A DNA stretch of 9,247 nucleotides from Candidatus Ryanbacteria bacterium (GCA_943354465.1 CALRCC010000021.1:1-9247); one strand, 5' to 3'. Positions 1-5,452 are shown, counted from the stretch's first letter. Program-made: numbers and translations. Notes: generated by a model from the sequence alone, not told the origin.

Positions 1-771
1 CTTGTACTAACCATCACTCGTCCAGCAGGCTCTACCTATGCCACAAGCACAGGAGTGTTCTCATGGACACCAACAGTGACAGGTACGACTGATATTTTAT
101 TCAGTGCGTACGATGGTACTGGTACATCAACACACAAGACTACTGTTGAAGTGAATCCAACGCCAGTAGTAACACCACCACCCCCACCGCCACCAGGCGG
201 AGGAGGAGGAGGCGGTGGTGGCGGGGGAGGTGGAGGAGGGGGCGGAGGCAATGGGCCTCCATGCCTCATCAACAATAGTTGTAATCCTCTACCACCACCA
301 ACACTCCCACCACCACATACATCTACATCTACACCGAGTACTCCCGCAAATAATCCAGTTCCTTCACAACCTAACCCCATCACACCCAAGGCTCGGCCTC
401 CGGCGATAATCGCTGTGCCGATCCTCGATCTTGCTATATCGCCTACACCGACAGCGACAACGACGACTGCTGAACGCCGTTCTGTCGCGTCTGTATTGCT
501 TGCGGGATTATTCAACTTTTTAGGTTGGCTCCGCGCAAATTGGTGCATTCTTGGTTGGTTGCTCTGGCTTCTGACACTTCTCGCGTTTATTCTCTATGTG
601 ATTTTTTCAAACACTGATGAAGATGACGAGGAAGAAGTAAAAGAGTCAACACCGCCTAATGGATTACCAATGATGCCGTTCGATGATGAATCGGATGAGT
701 CAATAAAAGAAGCTGTATCGGAGCATACTCTCAGCGAATACTGGGAAACAACTCCACAAGAGAATAAGTAA
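1..771 (+). CDS. Membrane-anchored surface protein, Ig-like domain plus Pro/Gly linker (3' part)
   Basis: The reading frame is open from base 1, so the gene begins upstream of the window and 256 C-terminal residues are visible. Window residues about 8-50 resemble the end of a bacterial Ig-like (He_PIG/cadherin-like) repeat, with 'FSWTPTVTGTTDILFSAYDGTG' style strands ending in 'TVEVNP'. Seven prolines and then eighteen consecutive glycines (bases 196-249) follow, then a Pro/Thr/Ser-rich spacer with a CLINNSC cysteine pair. A Trp-rich hydrophobic segment at window residues about 181-202 is a likely transmembrane helix. It is followed by an acidic tail (TDEDDEEE) that runs to the end. The arrangement fits an extracellular domain on a flexible stalk, anchored by a C-terminal helix with a short cytoplasmic tail. 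No catalytic motif is visible and the ligand is unknown. A terminator follows 10 bp after the stop codon. The frame is well supported; the function is only generic. Confidence 0.8.
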   Translation, partial: LVLTITRPAGSTYATSTGVFSWTPTVTGTTDILFSAYDGTGTSTHKTTVEVNPTPVVTPPPPPPPGGGGGGGGGGGGGGGGGGNGPPCLINNSCNPLPPPTLPPPHTSTSTPSTPANNPVPSQPNPITPKARPPAIIAVPILDLAISPTPTATTTTAERRSVASVLLAGLFNFLGWLRANWCILGWLLWLLTLLAFILYVIFSNTDEDDEEEVKESTPPNGLPMMPFDDESDESIKEAVSEHTLSEYWETTPQENK

Positions 772-780
772 TACTTTATC

Positions 781-806
781 AAAAACCACCCTTTCGGGTG
801 GTTTTT
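781..806. terminator. Bidirectional intrinsic terminator
   Basis: AAAAACCACCC pairs perfectly with GGGTGGTTTTT (11 bp) around a TTTC loop. The A-run and T-run flank both sides, so it can end transcription from the surface-protein gene on the plus strand and from the pilin gene on the minus strand. It lies exactly between the two convergent stop codons. Confidence 0.92.
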
Positions 807-811
807 GGTTT

Positions 812-1360
812 CTATGGCATTTTACAAATATATCCAGGTGATTTATTGGCGATCCAGTATCCAACTGTTGTCGATTCCAGTTTTGTACCAAGCGAAAGTG
901 TATTAGGATGTTCATCGTGTGTCGGTTTATAACAGTGATAGGCGTATGCATATCCTGTGCCCCCGAGGTCGGTATAGAAAACATCTCCAGTGCCATTATT
1001 GATAGGATCAAGCGGCACTTGGCTCATATATCCCTCTTTTTTGAGAAATTCTAGAAATTTCGTTCCAGCAGTAGCTGTGCATGTCTGGCCACTTCCTGCA
1101 CCTGTCTCTGAGCTATAATCCCAGGTACCACAATTACTATCACCTCCAAGATAATCGTTACTTGTGTGCGGTAAATAACCTTTGTCGTTGTAATAGAGAT
1201 TTAGGGCGATGCGGATTTGATGCAGGTCTTGCTTGCGTCGCGTATCGCGGGCTTTCATTTGCGTAGTTTTTACTGTAGCCAGCACTATAGATGACAAAAG
1301 ACTGATGATTGATATAACAACCATCAATTCAATAAGCGTGAATCCTCGTCGTCGGCGCAT
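812..1360 (-). CDS. Type IV pilin / type II secretion pseudopilin-like protein
   Basis: The chosen start gives a 182-residue product beginning MRRRRGFTLIELMVV: a short basic leader, then the prepilin peptidase site G6|F7 with Glu at +5, then a hydrophobic alpha-helix (about residues 7-28). This is the class III signal of type IV pilins and T2SS pseudopilins. The frame stays open 21 codons further upstream, but that extension would overlap the small gene before it and bury the prepilin leader. After the helix comes 'KARDTRRKQDLHQIRIALNLYYNDKGYLP', typical of PulG-like pilins, then a globular C-terminal half with four cysteines (two in the SNCG...TCTA region, one in YHCY, one in YICK) that could form disulfides. 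The product would be processed at the membrane and assembled into a pilus used for attachment, uptake or motility. No pilus ATPase or peptidase gene is in view. The small membrane-protein gene ends 4 bp upstream, so the two are probably co-transcribed. Confidence 0.88.
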   Translation of the reverse strand: MRRRRGFTLIELMVVISIISLLSSIVLATVKTTQMKARDTRRKQDLHQIRIALNLYYNDKGYLPHTSNDYLGGDSNCGTWDYSSETGAGSGQTCTATAGTKFLEFLKKEGYMSQVPLDPINNGTGDVFYTDLGGTGYAYAYHCYKPTHDEHPNTLSLGTKLESTTVGYWIANKSPGYICKMP

Positions 1361-1364
1361 ACTT

Positions 1365-1553
1365 CTAGAATATAAAGAAAAAGTATAGCGAGAGTAAAAA
1401 GGCGCACACTGAAAATATGGCAAGCGCCATATTTGCGGCTATTTCATTTTTGATGCCAAATCTTCGCATCACCCAGCGCACCATACGCGGTAGTGTACTC
1501 TCGGGTTCACGAGGAGGGTGCCAGTCGTTGTATACATGAAAATCGCTGCTCAT
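1365..1553 (-). CDS. Small single-pass membrane protein, unrecognised
   Basis: This encodes 62 residues from ATG at 1553: a polar, Pro-rich N-terminus (MSSDFHVYNDWHPPREPEST), a basic stretch (RWVMRRFGIK), and one C-terminal hydrophobic helix (about residues 39-62, ending LYFFFIF). By the positive-inside rule the N-terminus is probably cytoplasmic. I do not recognise a family. The gene lies between tRNA-Gly and the pilin gene and ends 4 bp before the pilin start, so a role near the pilin is possible, but only on position. The frame is open 11 codons further upstream, but that start would lie inside the tRNA. A TATACT hexamer ends 7 bp before the chosen ATG and no Shine-Dalgarno sequence is present, which points to leaderless translation. 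Confidence 0.7.
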   Translation of the reverse strand: MSSDFHVYNDWHPPREPESTLPRMVRWVMRRFGIKNEIAANMALAIFSVCAFLLSLYFFFIF

Positions 1554-1560
1554 ATATTTA

Positions 1561-1566
1561 AGTATA
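1561..1566 (-). promoter_or_regulatory. -10 element for the small membrane protein / pilin pair
   Basis: On the minus strand TATACT is followed by 7 nt (TAAATAT) and then the ATG. A second overlapping TATACT lies at 1566-1571. No convincing -35 is seen; that position falls in the 3' end of the tRNA gene. The spacing predicts transcription starting at or one base before the start codon. Confidence 0.5.
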
Positions 1567-1574
1567 GTATATTT

Positions 1575-1649
1575 TGGTGCGGGCATGGAGAGTCGAACTC
1601 CAGTCTACTGCTTGGAAGGCAGTCATAATAGCCGTTATACTATGCCCAC
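1575..1649 (-). tRNA. tRNA-Gly(TCC)
   Basis: On the minus strand a full cloverleaf can be drawn. The acceptor arms are GTGGGCA/TGCCCGC (7 bp, one G-U). The anticodon arm is ACTGC-CTTCCAA-GCAGT with anticodon TCC. The T arm is TGGAG-TTCGACT-CTCCA. The discriminator base is A and the terminal CCA is encoded at 1575-1577. The body is 72 nt without CCA. It decodes GGA and, with wobble modification, other GGN glycine codons, which are heavily used in the 18-glycine tract of the surface protein nearby. No strong promoter is visible immediately 5' of it. Confidence 0.96.
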
Positions 1650-1654
1650 TTTTT

Positions 1655-1700
1655 AAAAATGCCGCCTTCATCCCCTTGCAAGCAAGGGTTTACAGCGGCA
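1655..1700 (-). terminator. Hairpin terminator after acylphosphatase / upstream of tRNA-Gly
   Basis: On the minus strand an outer TGCCGC/GCGGCA stem (1695-1700 with 1660-1665) encloses an internal loop and an inner CCCTTG-CTTG-CAAGGG hairpin, followed at once by TTTTT (1655-1659). This fits an intrinsic terminator for the acylphosphatase. It sits only about 6 bp before the tRNA 5' end, so any tRNA transcript starting further upstream would have to read through it or carry it as a leader. Confidence 0.6.
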
Positions 1701-1718
1701 CCGATATCGTAGCATACG

Positions 1719-1997
1719 CTAGCGTATTTCAAAAGATGAAAATTCACCAGAGTACTGTCCGTATGCGGTTTCACATTGAATAACTGTTGAGAATTCAGGA
1801 CCGTTCTTTGCCCACGCAGACAATTTTTCAAGCTCTGATCTTTTGCCCTCTGCTATGATATCTACGGAGTCATCCGGATTATTTTTCACGAAGCCAGTCA
1901 AATGCAGTTCGTCAGCTTTTTGTTTTGCATAAAATCTAAACGATACTCCCTGCACACGGCCGGTTATCTTGATCATGATGCGTCCCTGCGGTTTCAT
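1719..1997 (-). CDS. acyP: Acylphosphatase
   Basis: This small (92 residue) cytosolic enzyme hydrolyses acyl phosphates such as acetyl phosphate or 1,3-bisphosphoglycerate. The family signature is clear: GRVQGVSFRFY at residues 13-23, with the phosphate-binding Arg21, then 'GFVKNNPDDSVDIIAEG' at residues 35-51, with the catalytic Asn39. Length matches the family (about 90-100). An in-frame ATG three codons upstream (2006) would overlap the TATAAT hexamer at 2005-2010. The downstream ATG at 1997 lies exactly 7 nt after that hexamer, the same geometry as at other genes here, so I prefer it. There is no Shine-Dalgarno sequence. The gene is transcribed alone and diverges from the SPFH-like gene. 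Confidence 0.92.
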   Translation of the reverse strand: MKPQGRIMIKITGRVQGVSFRFYAKQKADELHLTGFVKNNPDDSVDIIAEGKRSELEKLSAWAKNGPEFSTVIQCETAYGQYSGEFSSFEIR

Positions 1998-2004
1998 TGG
2001 TTTC

Positions 2005-2010
2005 ATTATA
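2005..2010 (-). promoter_or_regulatory. -10 element of acyP (leaderless geometry)
   Basis: TATAAT on the minus strand is a perfect -10 consensus, followed by GAAACCA and then ATG. The -35 position is weak. The hexamer contains the first two bases of the upstream alternative ATG, so that codon would lie upstream of the transcription start. Confidence 0.6.
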
Positions 2011-2017
2011 CTGCATA

Positions 2018-2046
2018 TTGACAGATATTCATAATAGTGCTAAAAT
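2018..2046 (+). promoter_or_regulatory. Strong sigma-70-type promoter of the SPFH-like gene
   Basis: The -35 is TTGACA (2018-2023, perfect consensus). A 17-bp spacer and TAAAAT (2041-2046, five of six) follow. Transcription is predicted to start near 2053. It is one of the two best promoters in the window and overlaps the region needed by the divergent acyP promoter. Confidence 0.85.
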
Positions 2047-2052
2047 AACTTA

Positions 2053-2119
2053 GAAAGTTCTTGGCTTGTAAGTCCGTTCCAATCCGGAAAGGCGTGGCCA
2101 CTAATAAGGGGATATAAGC
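2053..2119 (+). promoter_or_regulatory. Structured 5' leader of the SPFH-like gene with ribosome binding site
   Basis: The predicted 67-nt untranslated leader contains a hairpin (2074-2092: CC-G-TTCC, loop AATCC, GGAA-A-GG) and then the palindrome GTGGCCAC (2094-2101). A purine-rich AAGGGG (2106-2111) lies 8 nt before the GTG start and is a good Shine-Dalgarno match. It is the clearest one in the window apart from the GGAG before clpP. The hairpin may protect the 5' end or tune translation. I do not recognise a riboswitch class. Confidence 0.55.
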
Positions 2120-3295
2120 GTGAATACCAAGGTTCGTTGTCTCATGACGGTCGCCGTCGTCATCGTGTGGAGATCGGTCAACTGGCTCCTGGTGGGAGCC
2201 GCACCGATCATTTCTGCGGAGCTCGCCGGCAAGCAGTTTGAAAACAGCGACGCGTCCTACATGATCTCGCGCGGCGCAGGGTTTTTTACCGGTTCCGGCA
2301 TGTCGGTGCTGTTTCTCCTCATCGCTCTTGTGGCGATCTGGTGGAAGCCGCTCAAGGGCATGTTCGCGGTCGCAGTGGCGATCGTCCTCGTGACGGCGCC
2401 CTGTGCGCATGCGTACTACGAGAAGAGCGACTACGCGGAAGCGTACTTCGTTCTTCCGAACGAGTCGGCGTTCTACTTGCCGGATGTCGGTGCAAACAAG
2501 GACAGCCAGACGGCGTTTGGGTCGGAGGCGTACCTCAAGGAGAACAAGATCGCGGCCAAGCGGTTTTTGATCCCTCACACGAAGCTTGAGAACTCCGGCC
2601 TCTTCTCCAACTACTACGTGCCAGCAGGGCGCCTGATCATAGTTGATCGTACGCCCTACAATCGTGAGTGGGTGTCGGCGGAGGATCGCGGAACCTCGGC
2701 AGGCAATCAGTCCTTTCCGTGCCAGAGTCAAGATGGTCTGGACATCACGGTGGGAATTGCGATCGGCACCTCACTACTCGAGGAGAACGCCCCACGCTAT
2801 CTCTACCGGTTCGGAATCAAGGCCCCGACAGGTGATCGTACCGATCCCGATGTGATCTTCACTTCGGTGCTCCACAGTCGGAGTCTTGAGGAGGCGATGG
2901 ATGGCGTTGTTCGCAACAACATCCAGACCCTCGTGTGCGAAGAGTTCTCCCATCGTTCGTTTGAGGACGGAAGTAAGGAGGCCTCGACAATCATGACGGA
3001 AGTCAGAAAGAGCGTCACGATCTATCTGACTTCGGTTGGTATCACACTCGACTTTATCGGATGGGCGGACACCTTCAAGTTCGACCCCGTCGTACAGGCG
3101 GCGATCAACGACCGCTATGCAGCGGAAAAGATCGCGCCGGTCATGGCGACACTCCAGACCAAGGCGATTCTCGATGCGCTCAATCGGTGGAACGGCAGAC
3201 TGCCCAACACCGTGCTCTTTCCGCCAGATGTGCTGACGGGGATGGCGGGTGCTATCAAGGCGGTTGGTGCGAGCGCGCCCACGCCCAAGCAGTGA
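2120..3295 (+). CDS. SPFH/band-7-like membrane protein, GC-rich
   Basis: This is a 391-residue product from GTG with a good Shine-Dalgarno. Hydrophobic segments lie at about residues 9-33, 60-76 and 80-97. The last ends in a CAHA|YY sequence that resembles a signal peptidase site. Residues about 105-335 look like an SPFH (stomatin/prohibitin/flotillin/HflK-C) domain. They contain a 'VPAGRLIIVDRTPYNREW' entry strand, 'QDGLDITVGIAIG' (residues 205-216), a 'SLEEAMDGVVRNNIQTLV' helix, and 'VGITLDFIGWADTFKFDPVVQAAINDR', matching the family pattern in which a Gly-Ile strand precedes an FDP/v..AI helix. Such proteins oligomerise on membranes and organise lipid domains or regulate proteases. Which of these applies is not shown. 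Codons are strongly GC-ending (GCG, CTC, ATC, GAC), unlike neighbouring genes: one line (2221-2280) has 38/60 G+C, while a clpP line (8761-8820) has 27/60. Acquisition by transfer, or unusual codon selection, is possible. Family assignment is by motif reading only. Confidence 0.72.
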   Translation: MNTKVRCLMTVAVVIVWRSVNWLLVGAAPIISAELAGKQFENSDASYMISRGAGFFTGSGMSVLFLLIALVAIWWKPLKGMFAVAVAIVLVTAPCAHAYYEKSDYAEAYFVLPNESAFYLPDVGANKDSQTAFGSEAYLKENKIAAKRFLIPHTKLENSGLFSNYYVPAGRLIIVDRTPYNREWVSAEDRGTSAGNQSFPCQSQDGLDITVGIAIGTSLLEENAPRYLYRFGIKAPTGDRTDPDVIFTSVLHSRSLEEAMDGVVRNNIQTLVCEEFSHRSFEDGSKEASTIMTEVRKSVTIYLTSVGITLDFIGWADTFKFDPVVQAAINDRYAAEKIAPVMATLQTKAILDALNRWNGRLPNTVLFPPDVLTGMAGAIKAVGASAPTPKQ

Positions 3296-3301
3296 AGCAG
3301 T

Positions 3302-3337
3302 AGACATACAGGGTGAGTGTCTCAAAACCAGTCACCC
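3302..3337 (+). other. Possible H-type pseudoknot in the 3' untranslated region
   Basis: AGACA (3302-3306) pairs with TGTCT (3318-3322). GGGTGA (3311-3316), lying inside that loop, pairs with TCACCC (3332-3337). The connecting loops of 4, 1 and 9 nt are sterically reasonable for an H-type pseudoknot. It starts 6 nt after the stop codon and is followed directly by the terminator. Confidence 0.4.
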
Positions 3338-3339
3338 CA

Positions 3340-3377
3340 AGCCCCAGCTCTCGATAGAGCTCGGGGCTTTTCTTTTT
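3340..3377 (+). terminator. Intrinsic terminator of the SPFH-like gene
   Basis: AGCCCC-AGCTCT pairs with AGAGCT-(C bulge)-GGGGCT around a CGAT tetraloop, followed by TTTTCTTTTT. It is a strong, GC-rich stem that closes the transcription unit begun at 2018. Confidence 0.9.
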
Positions 3378-3385
3378 ATGCAAAC

Positions 3386-3415
3386 AAAAATACCTCGCAG
3401 GTGCGAGGTATTTTT
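3386..3415. terminator. Bidirectional intrinsic terminator between the SPFH-like gene and HU
   Basis: AAAAATACCTCGC and GCGAGGTATTTTT form a perfect 13-bp stem with an AGGT loop. It ends the minus-strand HU transcript and is a second stop for plus-strand transcripts that pass the first terminator. Confidence 0.93.
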
Positions 3416-3428
3416 GTATAGTGACAGA

Positions 3429-3701
3429 TTATTTGACTGCGTCTTTGAGGCCTTTGCCTGCGCGAAACTTTGGAACTTGCATCGCAGGGACCTGTACTGC
3501 CTCGCCTGTGCGTGGATTACGCGCAGTGCGAGCTTGTCGTTTTTTGGCGAGAAATGTGCCAAAGCCAGACACCGCTACTTCGTCTCCTTTTGAGAGAGCC
3601 TTCGTGATTGAATCAAATACGGTATCAACAGCTTCTTCGGCTCCTTTTTTGGTTCCGCCGATTTTGTTGAAAACCATTTCGATTAAGTCGCCTTTGTTCA
3701 T
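3429..3701 (-). CDS. HU-family histone-like DNA-binding protein
   Basis: The product is 90 residues, the standard HU/IHF length, beginning MNKGDLIEMVFNKIG. The HU signature is intact: 'KGDEVAVSGFGTFLAKKRQARTARNPRTGEAVQVPA' includes the GFGTF turn and the RNPRTGE arm, whose proline intercalates into DNA in this family. The basic C-terminus (KFRAGKGLKDAVK) is normal. As a dimer it bends and compacts the chromosome. HU is preferred over IHF because only one gene is present and the sequence is HU-like throughout, but the exact subtype cannot be fixed. No Shine-Dalgarno lies just before ATG; the leader there is A/T-rich. No terminator separates rny from HU, so some HU mRNA may come from rny read-through as well as its own promoter. 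Confidence 0.96.
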   Translation of the reverse strand: MNKGDLIEMVFNKIGGTKKGAEEAVDTVFDSITKALSKGDEVAVSGFGTFLAKKRQARTARNPRTGEAVQVPAMQVPKFRAGKGLKDAVK

Positions 3702-3755
3702 AATTAGAAAAATTATTTTGGCTACGACCTTTTGATTGCATCAAATGCTAGTGAC

Positions 3756-3782
3756 ATAATATCACAAATCGTTTGTTTGCAA
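3756..3782 (-). promoter_or_regulatory. HU promoter (extended -10) with overlapping dyad
   Basis: On the minus strand TGA-TATTAT is an extended -10 (hexamer 3756-3761). TTGCAA (3777-3782) is a possible -35 at a short 15-bp spacing. The inverted repeat GTGA-N7-TCAC (3751-3765) covers the -10 and could be an operator. The predicted start near 3749 gives a leader of about 48 nt. Confidence 0.55.
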
Positions 3783-3813
3783 CACATTTTTATGGGCGCA
3801 CTGTGAATAGCTC

Positions 3814-5343
3814 TTATCTTGCGTATTCGATGGACCTGGATTCGCGGATGACATTTACCTTGATCTCGCCAGGATATTTGAGCTCCTGTTCGATGCGGTC
3901 AGCGATGTCGCGTGCTAATTTCTTGGCTTCTAGGTCTCCAATCTTCTCTGGAGTTACAAATACACGGATTTCACGGCCTGCCTGAATGGCATAAGATTTT
4001 TCTATGCCAGGGAAAGATCCGGCAATACGCTCTAGGTCTTCAAGGCGCTTGAGGTAGTTTTCTACAGAGTCACGGCGTGCTCCAGGTCGTGATGCAGATA
4101 TTGCATCAGCAGTCTGGACGATGATCGATTCAAGTGTTTCATACGGGTATTCTTCGTGATGTGACTGCATAGCTTGTACCACCGAGTTATCAACGCCAAA
4201 TTTTTGCAGAATACGACGACCAATCTCTACATGGGTACCTTGTACCTCGTGGTCAACTGCCTTGCCGATGTCGTGCAAGAGAGCGCCTTTTTTGGCGATA
4301 GCAATATCAGCACCTAGCTCGGAGGCGAGCATGCCAGAGATATGAGTCATCTCTATTGAGTGCTGGAGTACATTTTGACCGTAGCTGGTGCGAAAACGCA
4401 AGCGACCCAAAAGTTGCATAAGGCGAGGGTCAAGATCAAAAATGCCGACTTCATATGCGGCGGCATCAGCCGCGTCTTTCATGATTTTTTCTATTTGCGA
4501 CTTTGCTTTATCAACTGCTTCTTCAATGCGCGCAGGTTGTATGCGTCCGTCAGTGATCAAGTCTTCGAGTGCCAGTTTGGCGATGTGTCGGCGCACTGGA
4601 TCAAATCCAGAGATGGTGATCGTCCCTGGCGTATCATCAACGATCACTTCAACGCCCGCCGCACGCTCAAGCGCACGGATGTTGCGTCCCTCACGGCCAA
4701 TAATTTTACCTTTGAGTTCTTCTGATGGAATTGCGACATTGGTCGTTGTAACTTCAGATGCTGTCGATGTAGCTACTCGCTGGATAATCGCCGCTATAAT
4801 ATCGCGTGCTTTTTTGCCAAGACGCTCTTCGCCTTGTAGCTCAAGTTTGTGTAGGCGACCCATAAAATCAGATTCGTATTTCTTTTCTATGGCACCAAAA
4901 AGTTGCTCTCTAGCGTCTTCCTGTGAGAGTTGTGCTACACGCTCAAGTGCGGAGCGTTGCTCTTCTTCTTTATTTTTTAGAGTCTCTTGCGCTTGCCGTA
5001 TGCGTTCTACTTTGTCGCGAAGGCCTGATTTTTCATCTTCAAGCTCTTTTGTCTTTTTTTCTAAGTTTTCTTCTTTGCGCTCAATGCGCTCTTCCCATTT
5101 GTGGACTTCGGCTTCGCGTTCTTTGATCTCTTTTTGGGCTCCTTCAATGACATTTGATGCCTTTGTTTTTGCCTCGAGGATTACTTGCTGGCCTGCATTT
5201 TTAGCTTCGAGAAGTTTTTTCTGAATCTCGAGTTCTATCGAGTTTTTTTGTTGTTGAGCAATAAATTTGCGCAAGACATACCCGATTCCCATGCCTGCTA
5301 GAAGCACCAAAGCCGCAATGCCTGTTTGCGATGTAAGGTACAT
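3814..5343 (-). CDS. rny: Ribonuclease Y
   Basis: This membrane-anchored endoribonuclease starts mRNA turnover in bacteria that lack RNase E. The 509-residue product has the full family architecture. There is an N-terminal transmembrane helix (about 5-25), then a long charged coiled coil (about 30-175). The KH RNA-binding domain contains the GxxG loop GREG at 216-219 within KGKIIGREGRNIRALE. The HD domain has His328 in the QHSIEM motif, the metal-binding pair H357-D358 in LLHDIGKAVDHE, the SHHEEYP motif near 394-400, and TADAISASRPGARR (411-424). Length matches typical RNase Y (about 510-520). ATG at 5343 is chosen because it opens the membrane helix directly; AAAGGA lies about 15 nt upstream as a weak Shine-Dalgarno. 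It is divergent from gpmI and upstream of HU. No terminator is seen after its stop codon. Confidence 0.97.
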   Translation of the reverse strand: MYLTSQTGIAALVLLAGMGIGYVLRKFIAQQQKNSIELEIQKKLLEAKNAGQQVILEAKTKASNVIEGAQKEIKEREAEVHKWEERIERKEENLEKKTKELEDEKSGLRDKVERIRQAQETLKNKEEEQRSALERVAQLSQEDAREQLFGAIEKKYESDFMGRLHKLELQGEERLGKKARDIIAAIIQRVATSTASEVTTTNVAIPSEELKGKIIGREGRNIRALERAAGVEVIVDDTPGTITISGFDPVRRHIAKLALEDLITDGRIQPARIEEAVDKAKSQIEKIMKDAADAAAYEVGIFDLDPRLMQLLGRLRFRTSYGQNVLQHSIEMTHISGMLASELGADIAIAKKGALLHDIGKAVDHEVQGTHVEIGRRILQKFGVDNSVVQAMQSHHEEYPYETLESIIVQTADAISASRPGARRDSVENYLKRLEDLERIAGSFPGIEKSYAIQAGREIRVFVTPEKIGDLEAKKLARDIADRIEQELKYPGEIKVNVIRESRSIEYAR

Positions 5344-5393
5344 ATGTATAATTTTTCCTTTGGTTCATAATAATAACAATAAAAGGTATCTTC

Positions 5394-5422
5394 AATATAC
5401 GATTTTTTTCGCTTTTCGTCAA
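5394..5422 (-). promoter_or_regulatory. rny promoter
   Basis: On the minus strand TTGACG (5417-5422, five of six) is followed by a 17-bp spacer and TATATT (5394-5399, five of six). A start near 5387 gives a leader of about 44 nt. Confidence 0.78.
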
Positions 5423-5452
5423 TAAAGAGTGCGTGGCGACTTCGCTGTGTGA

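Noticed and set aside
196..249. Glycine tract as a phase-variable homopolymer
   Set aside because: The tract mixes GGA, GGC, GGT and GGG codons, so it is not a long single-base run of the kind that slips by one base; in-frame length change remains possible.
36..548. 170-codon minus-strand ORF with polyproline/polyglycine
   Set aside because: It is the mirror of the Pro/Gly-coding tract of the surface protein; the plus-strand frame is continuous from the edge to a terminator and has a membrane helix.
1575..1649. tRNA-Gly as an integration (att) site for the GC-rich SPFH unit
   Set aside because: acyP lies between them, no integrase is present, and no repeated copy of the tRNA 3' end is found in the window.
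2006..2731. 241-codon minus-strand ORF antisense to the SPFH-like gene
   Set aside because: It is Arg/His-rich low-complexity translation typical of the complement of GC-rich codons, lacks a plausible domain, and would begin right at the acyP promoter. The plus-strand frame has promoter, Shine-Dalgarno, membrane segments and terminator.
2774..3325. 183-codon minus-strand ORF over the end of the SPFH-like gene
   Set aside because: No domain or signal, runs across the plus-strand terminator region, and follows the same antisense pattern of GC-rich codons.
4388..5224. 278-codon plus-strand ORF antisense to rny
   Set aside because: Ser/Arg-rich translation produced by the complement of Glu/Lys/Ala coiled-coil codons; rny is unmistakable on the other strand.
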